Shown piece by piece: positions 1 to 7,773 of a DNA stretch of 64,000 nt. The notes below the pieces were generated by a model, which was given only the letters and a program-made list of their open reading frames with translations, was not told where the DNA came from and searched no databases. The position numbers were made by a program, and so were the translations under genes. The DNA is from Cupriavidus sp. D39 (GTDB lineage: Bacteria > Pseudomonadota > Gammaproteobacteria > Burkholderiales > Burkholderiaceae), in NCBI RefSeq assembly GCF_026627925.1, contig NZ_JAPNLE010000006.1, positions 248,001 through 312,000 on the forward strand, written 5' to 3'. Numbering within the stretch: the first letter of the stretch is position 1; each line of letters begins with the position of its first letter.

Positions 1-84
1 TCGATTCGGTATGCCTAATCCTTTCGTTAACAATCCCCGGTGCCGGTTACACCGGATGCGGGCGCACCCGAAGAGAGCCGATCG

Positions 85-651
85 TTACTTCCTGGCGGCG
101 CGCGACGCGTCATCAATTCCTTGCTTAGCCCCTCTTGACGCAGCGCTGCTAGCAGCGTTGAAGTTATGTTCGGCAACTTCGATCGCCTGCTTCACGGTCT
201 GGTACATTGTTTCGGACAACTGGTTGTTGGCGCTGATCACCGACGTCAGTGCCGCAACGGCGGGTTCCGAACCCGCCGGCGCGCTGTTCGCGAGGTTGTC
301 GACGAGCTCTTGCATCCTGCGGTTGTGTGCTTCGTATTGCGCCTTGGCGACCTTGGCGACTTCGGCTTGCGTGGCCGACGCGATGTCGTACAGATGACGG
401 CTGTACGACAGCACCCGCTCGCCGATCGGCTGTAACAGACTGATTTGCAGTGCGAGCAGCTCTTGCTGATCTTTCACGAATAACGCTTTCTGCGTGTTTT
501 CCTGCGCTTCCGCCAGCGCGGACTTCATCACTTGCAGATTCAGGTCGAGCAGTTTCTCGAAGCCTGTGAAGGCCTTGTTCGTCAAACCAAACAGGATGGC
601 GAGACTGGCTTGTTGCGCGGCGGCGATTTGCTCGGGGGACGGATTCATCAT
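85..651 (-). CDS. Phasin family protein (PHA granule-associated)
   Basis: A 188-residue phasin-family protein. Phasins coat polyhydroxyalkanoate granules in the cytoplasm and control their size and number. The sequence is amphipathic, Ala/Gln/Glu-rich and free of Cys, with a start resembling the phasin_2 family (PEQIAAAQQ, then NLQVMKSALAEAQ) and a low-complexity Ala/Ser/Arg tail. The length matches the usual 180-190 residues. The start is a double ATG preceded by CAGGAG in good position. It stands alone: no phaC, phaA or phaB is near, so it is probably one of several phasin copies. Confident as a phasin; which PhaP paralogue is not determinable. Confidence 0.9.
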   Translation of the reverse strand: MMNPSPEQIAAAQQASLAILFGLTNKAFTGFEKLLDLNLQVMKSALAEAQENTQKALFVKDQQELLALQISLLQPIGERVLSYSRHLYDIASATQAEVAKVAKAQYEAHNRRMQELVDNLANSAPAGSEPAVAALTSVISANNQLSETMYQTVKQAIEVAEHNFNAASSAASRGAKQGIDDASRAARK

Positions 652-850
652 GAAGCTCCTGAAATTCGACCCGACGCGCGTCCTGGGATATTGGACGACG
701 ATGCGCTTCTGCGACAGGTTGTGTTCATGGATCGATTGGAGGCGAACACTCGCGCGAGTTCAGGCGCTAAGGCCACCATCAGTACGGGCATCAAGCGAAG
801 CACTCGCCTGTCGCGTTGTCATGCGAGGCGCGTACGGCATCTCCAGCCGC

Positions 851-1048
851 TTAGCGGATTCGCGCGATGGCGTTGGGGACGGCACCGCCCCGGGCGGTGA
901 TGCAGGGCCGTCGGTGCCCAGATTCGAATCTCTCCAGGCTGACAAGCTGGTGTTCGAGGAGGGTGTCAAGATCCGCGCGATCCAGTTCAGTGTGATCTTG
1001 GACGTCGTTGATCAGCATGAGGGTTGCCACTTCATGAGGGCTCAGCAT
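851..1048 (-). CDS. Small conserved-looking hypothetical protein
   Basis: A 65-residue acidic ORF beginning MLSPHEVATLMLI, with a Leu/Asp-rich helical first half (LDRADLDTLLEHQLVSLE) and an Arg-rich tail. GGAGACAAGG precedes the ATG. Proteins with this kind of start occur as small hypothetical proteins in Burkholderiaceae, as I recall, without known function. It lies upstream of the phasin on the same strand, 200 bp away. The tail after about residue 42 looks less protein-like and may reflect a frame change. Confidence 0.5.
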   Translation of the reverse strand: MLSPHEVATLMLINDVQDHTELDRADLDTLLEHQLVSLERFESGHRRPCITARGGAVPNAIARIR

Positions 1049-1628
1049 CCTTGTCTCCGATGTTTGAAATGTTAGGTCTGCTGGGAAGCGTCAATGACCG
1101 TCGTCGCGCCGGGCGCTTGGCCCGTGCGGTGAAGGCTTCGACCTCGCTGCGAGGTCCTTGACCACCGGACGCCTACCGCGCGTTCCGGGAATGTTCATTC
1201 AATACCGCCCTATACGAATTATCAAGGCGTGACATGAAAATTTTAAGACAGCCTTCGCCAGATCGGCGTCCACCCTCGTGTGGCGCCCTGGATCGCCTTA
1301 CGCCTTCCGGACCTCCCTGCGCCATTGCCGAACTGCCATGCACTGTGTACTTGAAAGCGAGGCATCGCTATCCTAGATTGTGACGACATGTTGCCGCTCA
1401 ACCATGTTGCGACGCAGGATAGACGGGAGGAAGGGGTGATTGACTCGGCGGTACCGCCGGAGTGGCAGTAGAGGCCGATGGCCCGGCGTCTCTCCGGTCG
1501 GTGAGTCCGACAGCACGGCTTGCCGGCGGCAACGCGGTGAATGCGTATCCGGAAAGGGGGAAAGGGGACTGCCTTCGCAACTGAGAATTTTCCTGAGCAC
1601 ACCTGTATTTTGATGACAAGAGGCCAAA
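1049..1628. other. Intergenic region, no gene supported
   Basis: 580 bp with short overlapping ORFs on both strands. None has a plausible start together with a family-like sequence. Confidence 0.5.
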
Positions 1629-1948
1629 ATGAAAAACGCTCTTCTCCTTTCCCGTATCCTTGCATTGACGGTCGTTCTTGCGATGCCAGTAATGGCTCAG
1701 CAAGCGCCGCAAAATGCACCTAACCCCAGTGCGCCTCCTGAAGGGGGAACTGCTGCTGGCGCCGCCCGCGGGAATACTCCTGCGGCTAGCGACATGGGCA
1801 CTCCAGGCCGCATGAAGATGTCCCAGCCGAAGCAGAAGAAGCACTCCCCGCCAAGAAGCCCCGTCAGCAGGACGCCGCGCCGGCCCCCACCGCTGATTCT
1901 CCTTCGGGGCCTAAAGGCGACTCGCCGAGCCCAGCTCCGAAGCAATAG
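1629..1948 (+). CDS. Small secreted Pro/Ala-rich protein with an apparent frameshift
   Basis: Begins MKNALLLSRILALTVVLAM and has a clear Sec signal peptide ending VMAQ, so the product should be periplasmic. The mature part is low-complexity Pro/Ala/Gly. The open frame changes character near 1832. One extra base there (GG where G is read) restores a Pro/Ala/Lys-rich tail ending GDSPSPAPKQ and a stop at 1946-1948, giving about 106 residues. Without that base the frame runs on as implausible Arg-rich sequence to 2105. Function unknown. The frame change may be a sequencing error. Confidence 0.55.
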
Positions 1949-2142
1949 CCGTCGGTTTGACGGCAGCATTTGGAAGGACCAGCCGCGCCGCCCGAAAGGA
2001 GGTGGCAGTCAAAAATGCTGCGATTGCACATTTCTGCCGAGGGCCTACTGCGCGTTGCGAGTCAGAGGACTACCGCTGCATAGTTTCTGGCGCGTAAATT
2101 GCTAGTCCCCCTCATTGAAGGCCTTACCCTACCGGAGTTCGA

Positions 2143-2289
2143 ATGCGAATGAACAATCTCGCGGACTCCGGCGACGCAATCGAGCCGCAGGCTTCGGACC
2201 ATGGCGCTACGCGCATCGCGGACGTGCTGACACTCACCGGCCTCGTCATAGCGTGCCTCCCGCCGGCGATGGTGTCGATGCTTGCGTGA
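2143..2289 (+). CDS. Small putative membrane peptide
   Basis: A 48-residue ORF (MRMNNLADSGDAIEPQ at the start) whose second half is one hydrophobic stretch (VLTLTGLVIACLPPAM), compatible with a single transmembrane helix. An in-frame ATG at 2149 is an alternative start. Only weak purine-rich sequence lies upstream. No family recognised. The hydrophobic segment and fairly natural composition argue for a real microprotein, but with low certainty. Confidence 0.3.
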   Translation: MRMNNLADSGDAIEPQASDHGATRIADVLTLTGLVIACLPPAMVSMLA

Positions 2290-2556
2290 TTGGACTCCCT
2301 GCCGGAACCAGTCAGCATCTTTCGCTCCTACGCACCCGTCTCGTTGTGTGCCAATGCGCTACCAATGTCATCTGCCTGGCTGGACGGCCGAGATGGTGAT
2401 TTGCGGCAGACAGAGCTACTGCCGCGTGACGCGTGGATTTTCCCTGGCACCGTTGCGCACGGCCGGCGGGCGCCGCTAACGCGGCCCGGTGGAGAAGCGA
2501 CGCGTCATCCGCCGCGCGCTCGTATGCGGGCTAAAAGATCACTCCTCATGGATTTC

Positions 2557-2871
2557 TCAAGCCTTTTTTACATAAGAGTTGCACCAGCCGTTTGCCGCAA
2601 CTTGTTTGCCGCCGAAGATGGGGCACGGTCCCCATGCATCGCTGGCCTTTCCTTGAAACAATTGGCAGTTGCTGCACTTCTGACTTACCTCGTGTTTTGG
2701 AAACTTAGCCCTATCGACTTTTCCTGTGTCGTGCTTGTATCCAAGCGAAACGGCTTGCGGATCGTTTTCGTCAAGCTTCGCCGCTTGCGCGCCTGCGGGG
2801 GTCTCAATCCCGGCCACCGCGACCGTTACGACGCCTGATATGCCCTTTAGAAATGTTCGTCGAGTAGTCAT
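2557..2871 (-). CDS. High-potential iron-sulfur protein (HiPIP)
   Basis: A 104-residue HiPIP, a small periplasmic electron carrier with one [4Fe-4S] cluster at high potential. Residues 1-30 form a Tat-type leader (MTTRRTFLKG, twin Arg at 4-5) ending near GAQA. The mature part carries four cluster Cys at positions 66, 69, 83 and 97, in the order CSNC, WGPCP and GWCNSY, which is the HiPIP pattern. The start at 2871 is preceded by GGAGGTGCAACC; an upstream in-frame ATG at 2943 would place residues before the Tat motif and is unlikely. A duplicated, inverted relic of this leader lies at 40129-40238. Confidence 0.92.
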   Translation of the reverse strand: MTTRRTFLKGISGVVTVAVAGIETPAGAQAAKLDENDPQAVSLGYKHDTGKVDRAKFPKHEVSQKCSNCQLFQGKASDAWGPCPIFGGKQVAANGWCNSYVKKA

Positions 2872-2979
2872 GGTTGCACCTCCTATCGAGAAATCGTTGG
2901 CACTTTGCGTGCGCGGCAAGCTCCCTTTCACATTAATAGGCAATCGCGCCGCGAACGCAAGCGAACGAGGTCATGTTGA

Positions 2980-3130
2980 TAGTGTTCGAGTGAGAACTGA
3001 AAATGGGGTAGTGCATCTGGATGGCAACGTTCAAAGCGATTCAGAGAGCCTGCGGTCCGTCCACCTCGCCCCGTCGATCCTACGTGGTCCGTGCACTGGA
3101 TGGTGTGCAATCAGTGGGTCGGAATAACCG
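2980..3130 (+). pseudogene. BON-domain relic (paralogue of the gene at 15263)
   Basis: Encodes VRVRTENGVVHLDGNVQSD, which matches the BON core of the intact gene at 15263-15670 (IRVSTENGVVHLDGKVQSD). The 5' part including the signal peptide is missing and the frame is lost after about 3060, although DNA similarity runs on through the former stop and into the downstream spacer. BON domains bind phospholipid or periplasmic interfaces in OsmY-type stress proteins. This is the first element of a duplicated cassette. Confidence 0.75.
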
Positions 3131-3271
3131 CGCTGGTATGAGGGGTCCCTCATCTGAAGCTGACAGTCTTGACATCGGCGGGGCCGTCAAAAGTGGCCCC
3201 CGTAGCTTCCGTCCTCTCTCACCCATCCCTCACACACGAGGGGCTGGTGGCATCACAATCTATCTTAACGG

Positions 3272-3471
3272 TCAGTTGTCGGGGCCACTATTGAAGCGGA
3301 CTTGGCCATCGCTACCATGCACCAGCAACTCCACTTTTTCGCGCTCGGCAAGAGCGCTTTGATCGCGTCTTCCTGGGTTTCATAATGGAATCGTGCACGC
3401 AGCGCCCCTTCCTGCCTAACGTCCCAGCCTCTGCCGTGAGGTATGACATGGAAATTGCCCTTGTGTGTCAT
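3272..3471 (-). pseudogene. DUF2188 protein, frameshifted copy
   Basis: The first 35 codons (MTHKGNFHVIPHGRGWDV) match the intact DUF2188 gene at 15858-16064. The frame then breaks at AIKA. In another frame the expected end EKVELLVHGSDG...GPDN continues to a stop at 3272-3274. Compared with the other copy about 7 nt are missing at the break, so this looks like a true deletion rather than a one-base error. DUF2188 proteins are small, stress-associated and of unknown biochemical function. Confidence 0.75.
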
Positions 3472-3695
3472 GGCGATCTCCTAGAAAACAACCTCCGTGA
3501 CGCCGCCCACGGAAGTGGCTGCCGAATGTACCGCAGCAGGCCGCTCGGATCCTCGATGATCAGGTCTGCTCCGTTGCGGGCCGCTATGGCGCTTCCGACA
3601 CTTAAAGCTTCGCCTGCTTCAATCGCAGTGGCCGCACCATATGTTTTCACGACCCAACCGGTGAGCACTGCACAAACCATAATGCCTCTTCGCAT
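3468..3695 (-). CDS. Small exported peptide of unknown function
   Basis: A 75-residue ORF starting MRRGIMVCAVLTGWVVKTYG with a short hydrophobic leader, then IEAGEALSVGSAIAARNGAD. It ends 4 nt inside the start of the DUF2188 gene, an ATGA-type overlap that suggests one transcript. A shortened paralogue with the same neighbour lies at 16204-16302, which argues that this is a conserved cassette member. An Arg-Gly-rich sequence (GAAGTGAG) precedes the ATG. Function unknown. Confidence 0.5.
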   Translation of the reverse strand: MRRGIMVCAVLTGWVVKTYGAATAIEAGEALSVGSAIAARNGADLIIEDPSGLLRYIRQPLPWAASRRLFSRRSP

Positions 3696-3859
3696 CTCAC
3701 TTCCTCTTGAAGGGAGATGCCTAAAGCGTAGGCGAGGCTTGTAAAAAATGCCGTCGGACACCGTCCTACCAAGTGGACTGCACCTGCCTTGTCTCTGGCA
3801 TACCGTCAGCGTCGGCTCGAGTCCATCAATTCGGTAGGTCATGGTGGCGGCCAATAGCG

Positions 3860-4346
3860 CTAGACGGCATGAGCAATCGGATCCATATGACACCCGAGAT
3901 TGGCAAGGCGTTTGAGCAGGCGGCGGATGGTCTTCTCGGCATGATGGCGGTCGAAGTAACCAGGGCCAAGGTCGGCGTACTCAACGCCATCCCGAAGCAT
4001 GTGGTAAGCGGCGGTGAGCATGGAAGCAGCTACGGCGAGGAGGCCCTCTTGGCGCCGCGCCGCGTCGGCCCTTGATGCGCAGGAACTGGGCGCGCAGATA
4101 GCTGGTCTTGACGCGCACCGCGGCCCAGGCGGCGGTCACCAAAGCGGTTTTGAGCCAGGTGCCGCTCTTGCGCACCTGTGTGCTGAGGCGTTTGCCGGCG
4201 CTCTCGTCATTGCGCGGGCACAGGCCCGCCCAAGACACCAGATGGCCGGCATCGGGAAAACGCGTCATGTCGACGCCGATCTCCGCCAACAGGTAGCGAC
4301 AGCCGATAGCGTCGCGCGGCCTGTGTTCGTCAGCCTCTGGCGCCAT
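3860..4346 (-). pseudogene. IS110-family transposase, 3' fragment
   Basis: Read from 4346 down, it encodes the IS110 (IS116/IS902) C-terminal domain: AEIGVDMTRFPDAGHLVSWA, then LCPRNDESAGKR, then KTALVTAAWAAVR. Near 4042 one extra base is needed to continue as LLAVAASMLTAAYHMLRDG...HHAEKTIRRLLKRLANLG, to a stop at 3860. The N-terminal DEDD catalytic half is absent. It is a dead remnant. Confidence 0.85.
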
Positions 4347-4981
4347 CGAGCAGGTCGCGCGCGTTCAGAAATCGCATAGGCAATCTCTGGGTTGCGATCC
4401 ACCGGCCGCGGAAATACGAAACTTCATCGGGGAGAAGTAGCCGGATATCTTGAACCCGGAATTCGCGATCTGCGATGACGCTGCGCGGCAGCGCGATGGC
4501 TTTTATCAGATCGTGGATAGATATGGACGTAGGGAACATTGGGATTGCGATTCGCATCCCGATGCTCGCCGCCACACGCGAGGCCATGCCATGGAACGTG
4601 AACTCAAGCTGAACTGCAGGAAGACCAGATCGACCGCTTGCGCGACTTACCCGCGCTGTCGTCACTGCGCATAGGCCCCGACGACAAGAAGCTGGGCTCT
4701 AACCCTCATAAACACGCTGTCAGTGTCTTGCCCTATCACTACGTACTTCAGGCCGCCCCGGGGTTTCAGGTGGGCTGCTCACGGGCAGCGCGCCAACTGT
4801 TGCGGCCACCGCTCTGCCCCCATCGCCCCGGCACCAACCTCATAATTTCCTCTTTCGATTGGCCAATGATGTTGAATGAGATCCTCATCGTTAGACCGCT
4901 ATGGCAGGCATTCTGTGCCGTGCCGCTTGCCCGGGACCGGGAAGTCCGTCCCTTTCATTCGTTAGAACTCAAGGAGACATC
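4347..4981. other. Unassigned region between IS110 relic and VOC gene
   Basis: 635 bp. A 111-codon ORF on the minus strand (4330-4665) has a partly natural composition (SISIHDLIKAIALPRSVIAD) but no recognisable family, and it runs into the IS110 junction. It may be a gene truncated by the insertion. Nothing else is supported. Confidence 0.35.
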
Positions 4982-5434
4982 ATGACGGTCAAGCGTATGG
5001 ACAACGTCGGCATCGTTGTAGAAGACATCGATGCCGCCATTGAGTTTTTCACCGAACTTGGCCTCGAGCTCGAGGGGCGCGCCCCAATCGAAGGAGACTG
5101 GGCAGATGGCGTAACTGGATTGCGCAACATGCGCGTCGAGATTGCCATGATGCGTACGCCGGACGGTCACAGCCGGATCGAGATGTCCCGATTCCTTGCG
5201 CCGCCTGTGGTTGCCGATCACCGCAGCGCCCCGGTGAACGCTCTCGGTTACCTACGCGTCATGTTCACCGTGGAGGACATCGACGATACGCTCGCCCGGC
5301 TCGGCAAACGCGGCGCGGAGCTCGTCGGCGAAGTGGTCCAGTACCAAGACACGTATCGGCTCTGCTACATCCGGGGCCCCGAAGGAATTCTCATCGGCCT
5401 CGCCCAAGAGCTCGGGCAGCAGGCTTACCGATGA
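4982..5434 (+). CDS. VOC (glyoxalase/bleomycin-resistance) family protein
   Basis: A 150-residue vicinal-oxygen-chelate fold protein. It shows the two-module pattern: MDNVGIVVEDIDAAIEFFTE at the start, a central MRVEIAMMRTPDGHSRIEMS, and VMFTVEDIDDTLARL followed by RGPEGILIGLAQELG at the end. VOC members include metal-dependent dioxygenases, glyoxalases and resistance proteins; the substrate cannot be inferred. Start chosen at 4982 because AAGGAGACATC precedes this ATG; an upstream in-frame ATG at 4901 adds non-homologous residues. No operon partner is present; IS relics flank it on both sides. Confidence 0.85.
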   Translation: MTVKRMDNVGIVVEDIDAAIEFFTELGLELEGRAPIEGDWADGVTGLRNMRVEIAMMRTPDGHSRIEMSRFLAPPVVADHRSAPVNALGYLRVMFTVEDIDDTLARLGKRGAELVGEVVQYQDTYRLCYIRGPEGILIGLAQELGQQAYR

Positions 5435-5590
5435 GCACATGTGACAGGTACAGACCTGATCGGGGGCGTACTCGCGGGGGCTATTTAGAATGTCCGCTTC
5501 CAGACACATCAGAATTTCCTCTCGATAGACCTATACGCGTAACGCCTTTATCGGACGGGAGCGCGCCAGGGAGGATCGAGGGTTGATCAC

Positions 5591-5850
5591 CATGAGTCTG
5601 CGCGAAATTGACCGCTTCAAGGTCATTCAGGCAACGGCCGAGGGCCTGCTGGCGCAATGGCGTGCCGCGGAGCGCCTTGATTTGATCCGGGCGTCCAACG
5701 CTTGCGAGCCGATGGCCCCATGGGGGCTTGCTGTCGCGCCAGCGTGGACAGCCAGGCCAACGCCGACGCCAAGGATGCGCGAAGCTAAGGCACGCATGGT
5801 AATCCCGGAGATTACGCCGATTTCGGCCGGACGGTGGCCTGCGACAATGC
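5591..5850 (+). pseudogene. ISNCY-type transposase relic, N-terminal part
   Basis: MSLREIDRFKVIQATAEGLL followed by WRAAERLDL matches the helix-turn-helix start of ISNCY-family transposases (LREVDRYKVIQ, AAERLGLT). Further on, in shifted frames, come GLLSRQRGQPG and DYADFGRTVACDN, equivalent to the conserved SRRRGRPSN and YADFGPTLACEKL blocks. Several frame changes and deletions make it non-functional. Confidence 0.65.
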
Positions 5851-5911
5851 CCCTACCGTGAACCGACGTCAAGCGGCAAGGAGTCCCGCCAAGATCTCCA
5901 CGATATCTGCA

Positions 5912-6121
5912 TTAGGTTTCTGGAGCCGCATCCCATTTTGGCCTCATTTCCTTGCCCCATTTCGTCGGATCTTCGTTGTGCATTTTCTCCATCATTTTTG
6001 CTACGTCCGGATGCTTCTCCAAGACGTGCTTCGTCATGACATTGACCATCTCGTCCCAAGAACTGGCCGACAACTTTTCGTCGCATTTCCCGCCGAGTTC
6101 CCTGCACGTCATCGTTTTCAT
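5912..6121 (-). CDS. DUF1059-type small protein
   Basis: A 69-residue protein starting MKTMTCRELGGKCDEKLSAS. The Cys6/Cys13 spacing, the SWDEMVNVMTKHVLEKHPDV helix and the Met/Lys/Glu-rich tail fit DUF1059, a small cytosolic family of unknown function. The ATG at 6121 is chosen because the family starts at this motif; the longer open frame upstream codes for an unrelated dehydrogenase relic. It sits alone between relics, so expression is uncertain. Confidence 0.7.
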   Translation of the reverse strand: MKTMTCRELGGKCDEKLSASSWDEMVNVMTKHVLEKHPDVAKMMEKMHNEDPTKWGKEMRPKWDAAPET

Positions 6122-6199
6122 AGGGTCCGCTCCAAAAGGGGACTTGGGCGGGCGTAGCCTGCGCGGCACCCAGATGCCTGCGCCGACCCACGTTAGGTC

Positions 6200-6361
6200 G
6201 ACGTATTCGGCCAGCACGTAGAGTTCCTGCCCGGCGCCCTGCCCAAACGAGAACGCGCCGCCGCCGACGCGGACCTGCCAGTCCACCTGCTTGCTGCCCG
6301 TGCCATCACGATGCACGAAGCTGAGCAGTTTGCCGATCCCATTGGCTTCATATCCGCGCAA
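6200..6361 (-). pseudogene. PQQ-dependent sugar dehydrogenase C-terminal relic
   Basis: Encodes KLLSFVHRDGTGSKQVDWQV and GGGAFSFGQGAGQELYVLAE, resembling the last blade of sorbosone/glucose dehydrogenases (family pattern SFGEDAxGELYVL). Everything upstream is missing and the end runs into the DUF1059 leader. Assigned by motif only. Confidence 0.45.
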
Positions 6362-6717
6362 CCCTGGAACGTGTCTCGGCGAACTGATTCAGATCGACTG
6401 CGGCGATCACGCAGGGTTCGAGGCTCCAGCCGATATTAAGAAAAAGCAAAGATTCCAAGGTTTGATAAGTGCACGCAAAGTCCGAATTCCCTATAGGACA
6501 TAATAGGACATTCGCGGGGTAGCAGTATTTCTGGTAACCCCGGTGTCGTGACTGGCCCGGTCGCTTGCGACGACTGCTATTGGCGAATGTGCCGGAAGGC
6601 GGCGTGTGGCCGGTCCCGGTCCTTCTCCACGCTAAAAAAGCCTCCGTCGTGTCCGGCCGGCTCCATCTCCCGAAGTGGCCCCCATCATACAAAGAGCAGC
6701 TCGCACTGATAGGCCGC

Positions 6718-6830
6718 CGATTGCCCGACGCTGGCCTGCGAAAAGCGGCGCGAGCGACACGGCGTTCACTTAGCCAACGAGACGGTGCGGCGGATCATGG
6801 GTTCGCTGGGGGTGCAACGTGATGCTATTT
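6718..6830 (+). pseudogene. ISNCY-type transposase relic, middle part
   Basis: Encodes PTLACEKRRERHGVHLANET followed by VRRIMGSLG, the block that follows YADFGPTLACEKL in ISNCY transposases. It overlaps the last block of the relic at 5591-5850 by a few codons, so the two are either separate copies or one copy disrupted by insertion and duplication. Confidence 0.6.
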
Positions 6831-7284
6831 TCTTCCGCAAGGGACAGTATTGGGGTTCCGCCGGCGTTACAGCGGGCATCCCATGGTGTGGTGGCTGCCA
6901 CGTCATTCCTGAATATCTCGCCCGGGCATTCGACCCCAACTACGCCGTTCGGCCGCCAGCGCGGACGCCGCCGACCTCACCGGGACCATGTTGCTGTCGA
7001 TCCCCCACAACGCCATCAGCAATCAGAAAGGCGGCCTGGTCCTGTTCGGGCCGACGGTATGCCTGCCATCGGCACCGGGGACGGCGGCGGCGGTGGCGAT
7101 CCGTCCGGCAGTCAGCGGCGAACCGTGCCGAAGGCACGCTCTGCGCGGCATCGTCGCCATGCAATGCAGACGGCCTGACGCCGCCGGTGTTCGGCTACGG
7201 CCACGTTGCCGACGCGCTGCGCCATCATCGACGGCTATGCGTGCCGCTGCAGTGCGATTCCAGAGCTGCAGGGATGGTATTTCC
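6831..7284. other. No gene supported
   Basis: 454 bp of GC-rich sequence with overlapping ORFs in several frames. None resembles a known family or has a convincing start. Confidence 0.4.
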
Positions 7285-7425
7285 CACGACGGCGATGGTT
7301 GCCTGGCCGCTGGCGAGGCCAAGGGATTCAAAGGGCCGCCACCTCGCGGCGTGGCTTGGTCTGGTACCGAGGCGACAATCTTCATCCGGCGGTAGATCGC
7401 GACTCTGTGTCATCAGGAAGCGGCG
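7285..7425 (+). pseudogene. IS110/IS1111-group transposase relic
   Basis: Encodes RHLAAWLGLVPRRQSSSGG followed by RSRLCVIRKR, equivalent to the conserved block LAAWLGLVPRQHSSGGK and ISKRG of IS1111-group transposases. Only about 45 codons remain. Confidence 0.7.
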
Positions 7426-7773
7426 TGCACATCGCTGTGCACCATGTTGATTCCTGTCGCTCGCTCCGCTCCGATTCGTCTGAACGCCAAGTGGGGCCCC
7501 GAGTTGACTAATCTGGATATCGCCCGCCTGCATTGGGGCAGGCAAGTAACGCGAGGCAGCATGGATTGGTTCCCTACCGCCGCGGTAGGACAGGTCAGCG
7601 CGTTCGGCTCTAGAGGCGGCGGCGCGCTCCGAAGGCGGCGCAATTAGTTGCGAGATCCGTAGTGACACACCCAGCCACACGGGAGTAGATCTCCCCTAAA
7701 CCTAAAAGATCGTGACCGGCCGACCTAAGATTTGCCTGCAAGCTGGAGCCAAGCCCAGAACTGGAGCAGCGGA
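7426..7773. other. Unassigned region upstream of the cytochrome-porin gene
   Basis: 348 bp. No recognisable coding sequence. It must contain the promoter of the gene at 7774 if that gene is expressed; no clear sigma-70 hexamers stand out. Confidence 0.35.

Noticed and set aside
4330..4665. Possible 111-residue protein upstream of the VOC gene
   Set aside because: Natural-looking in part, but no family, and the frame crosses the IS110 junction. Mentioned only as unassigned sequence.
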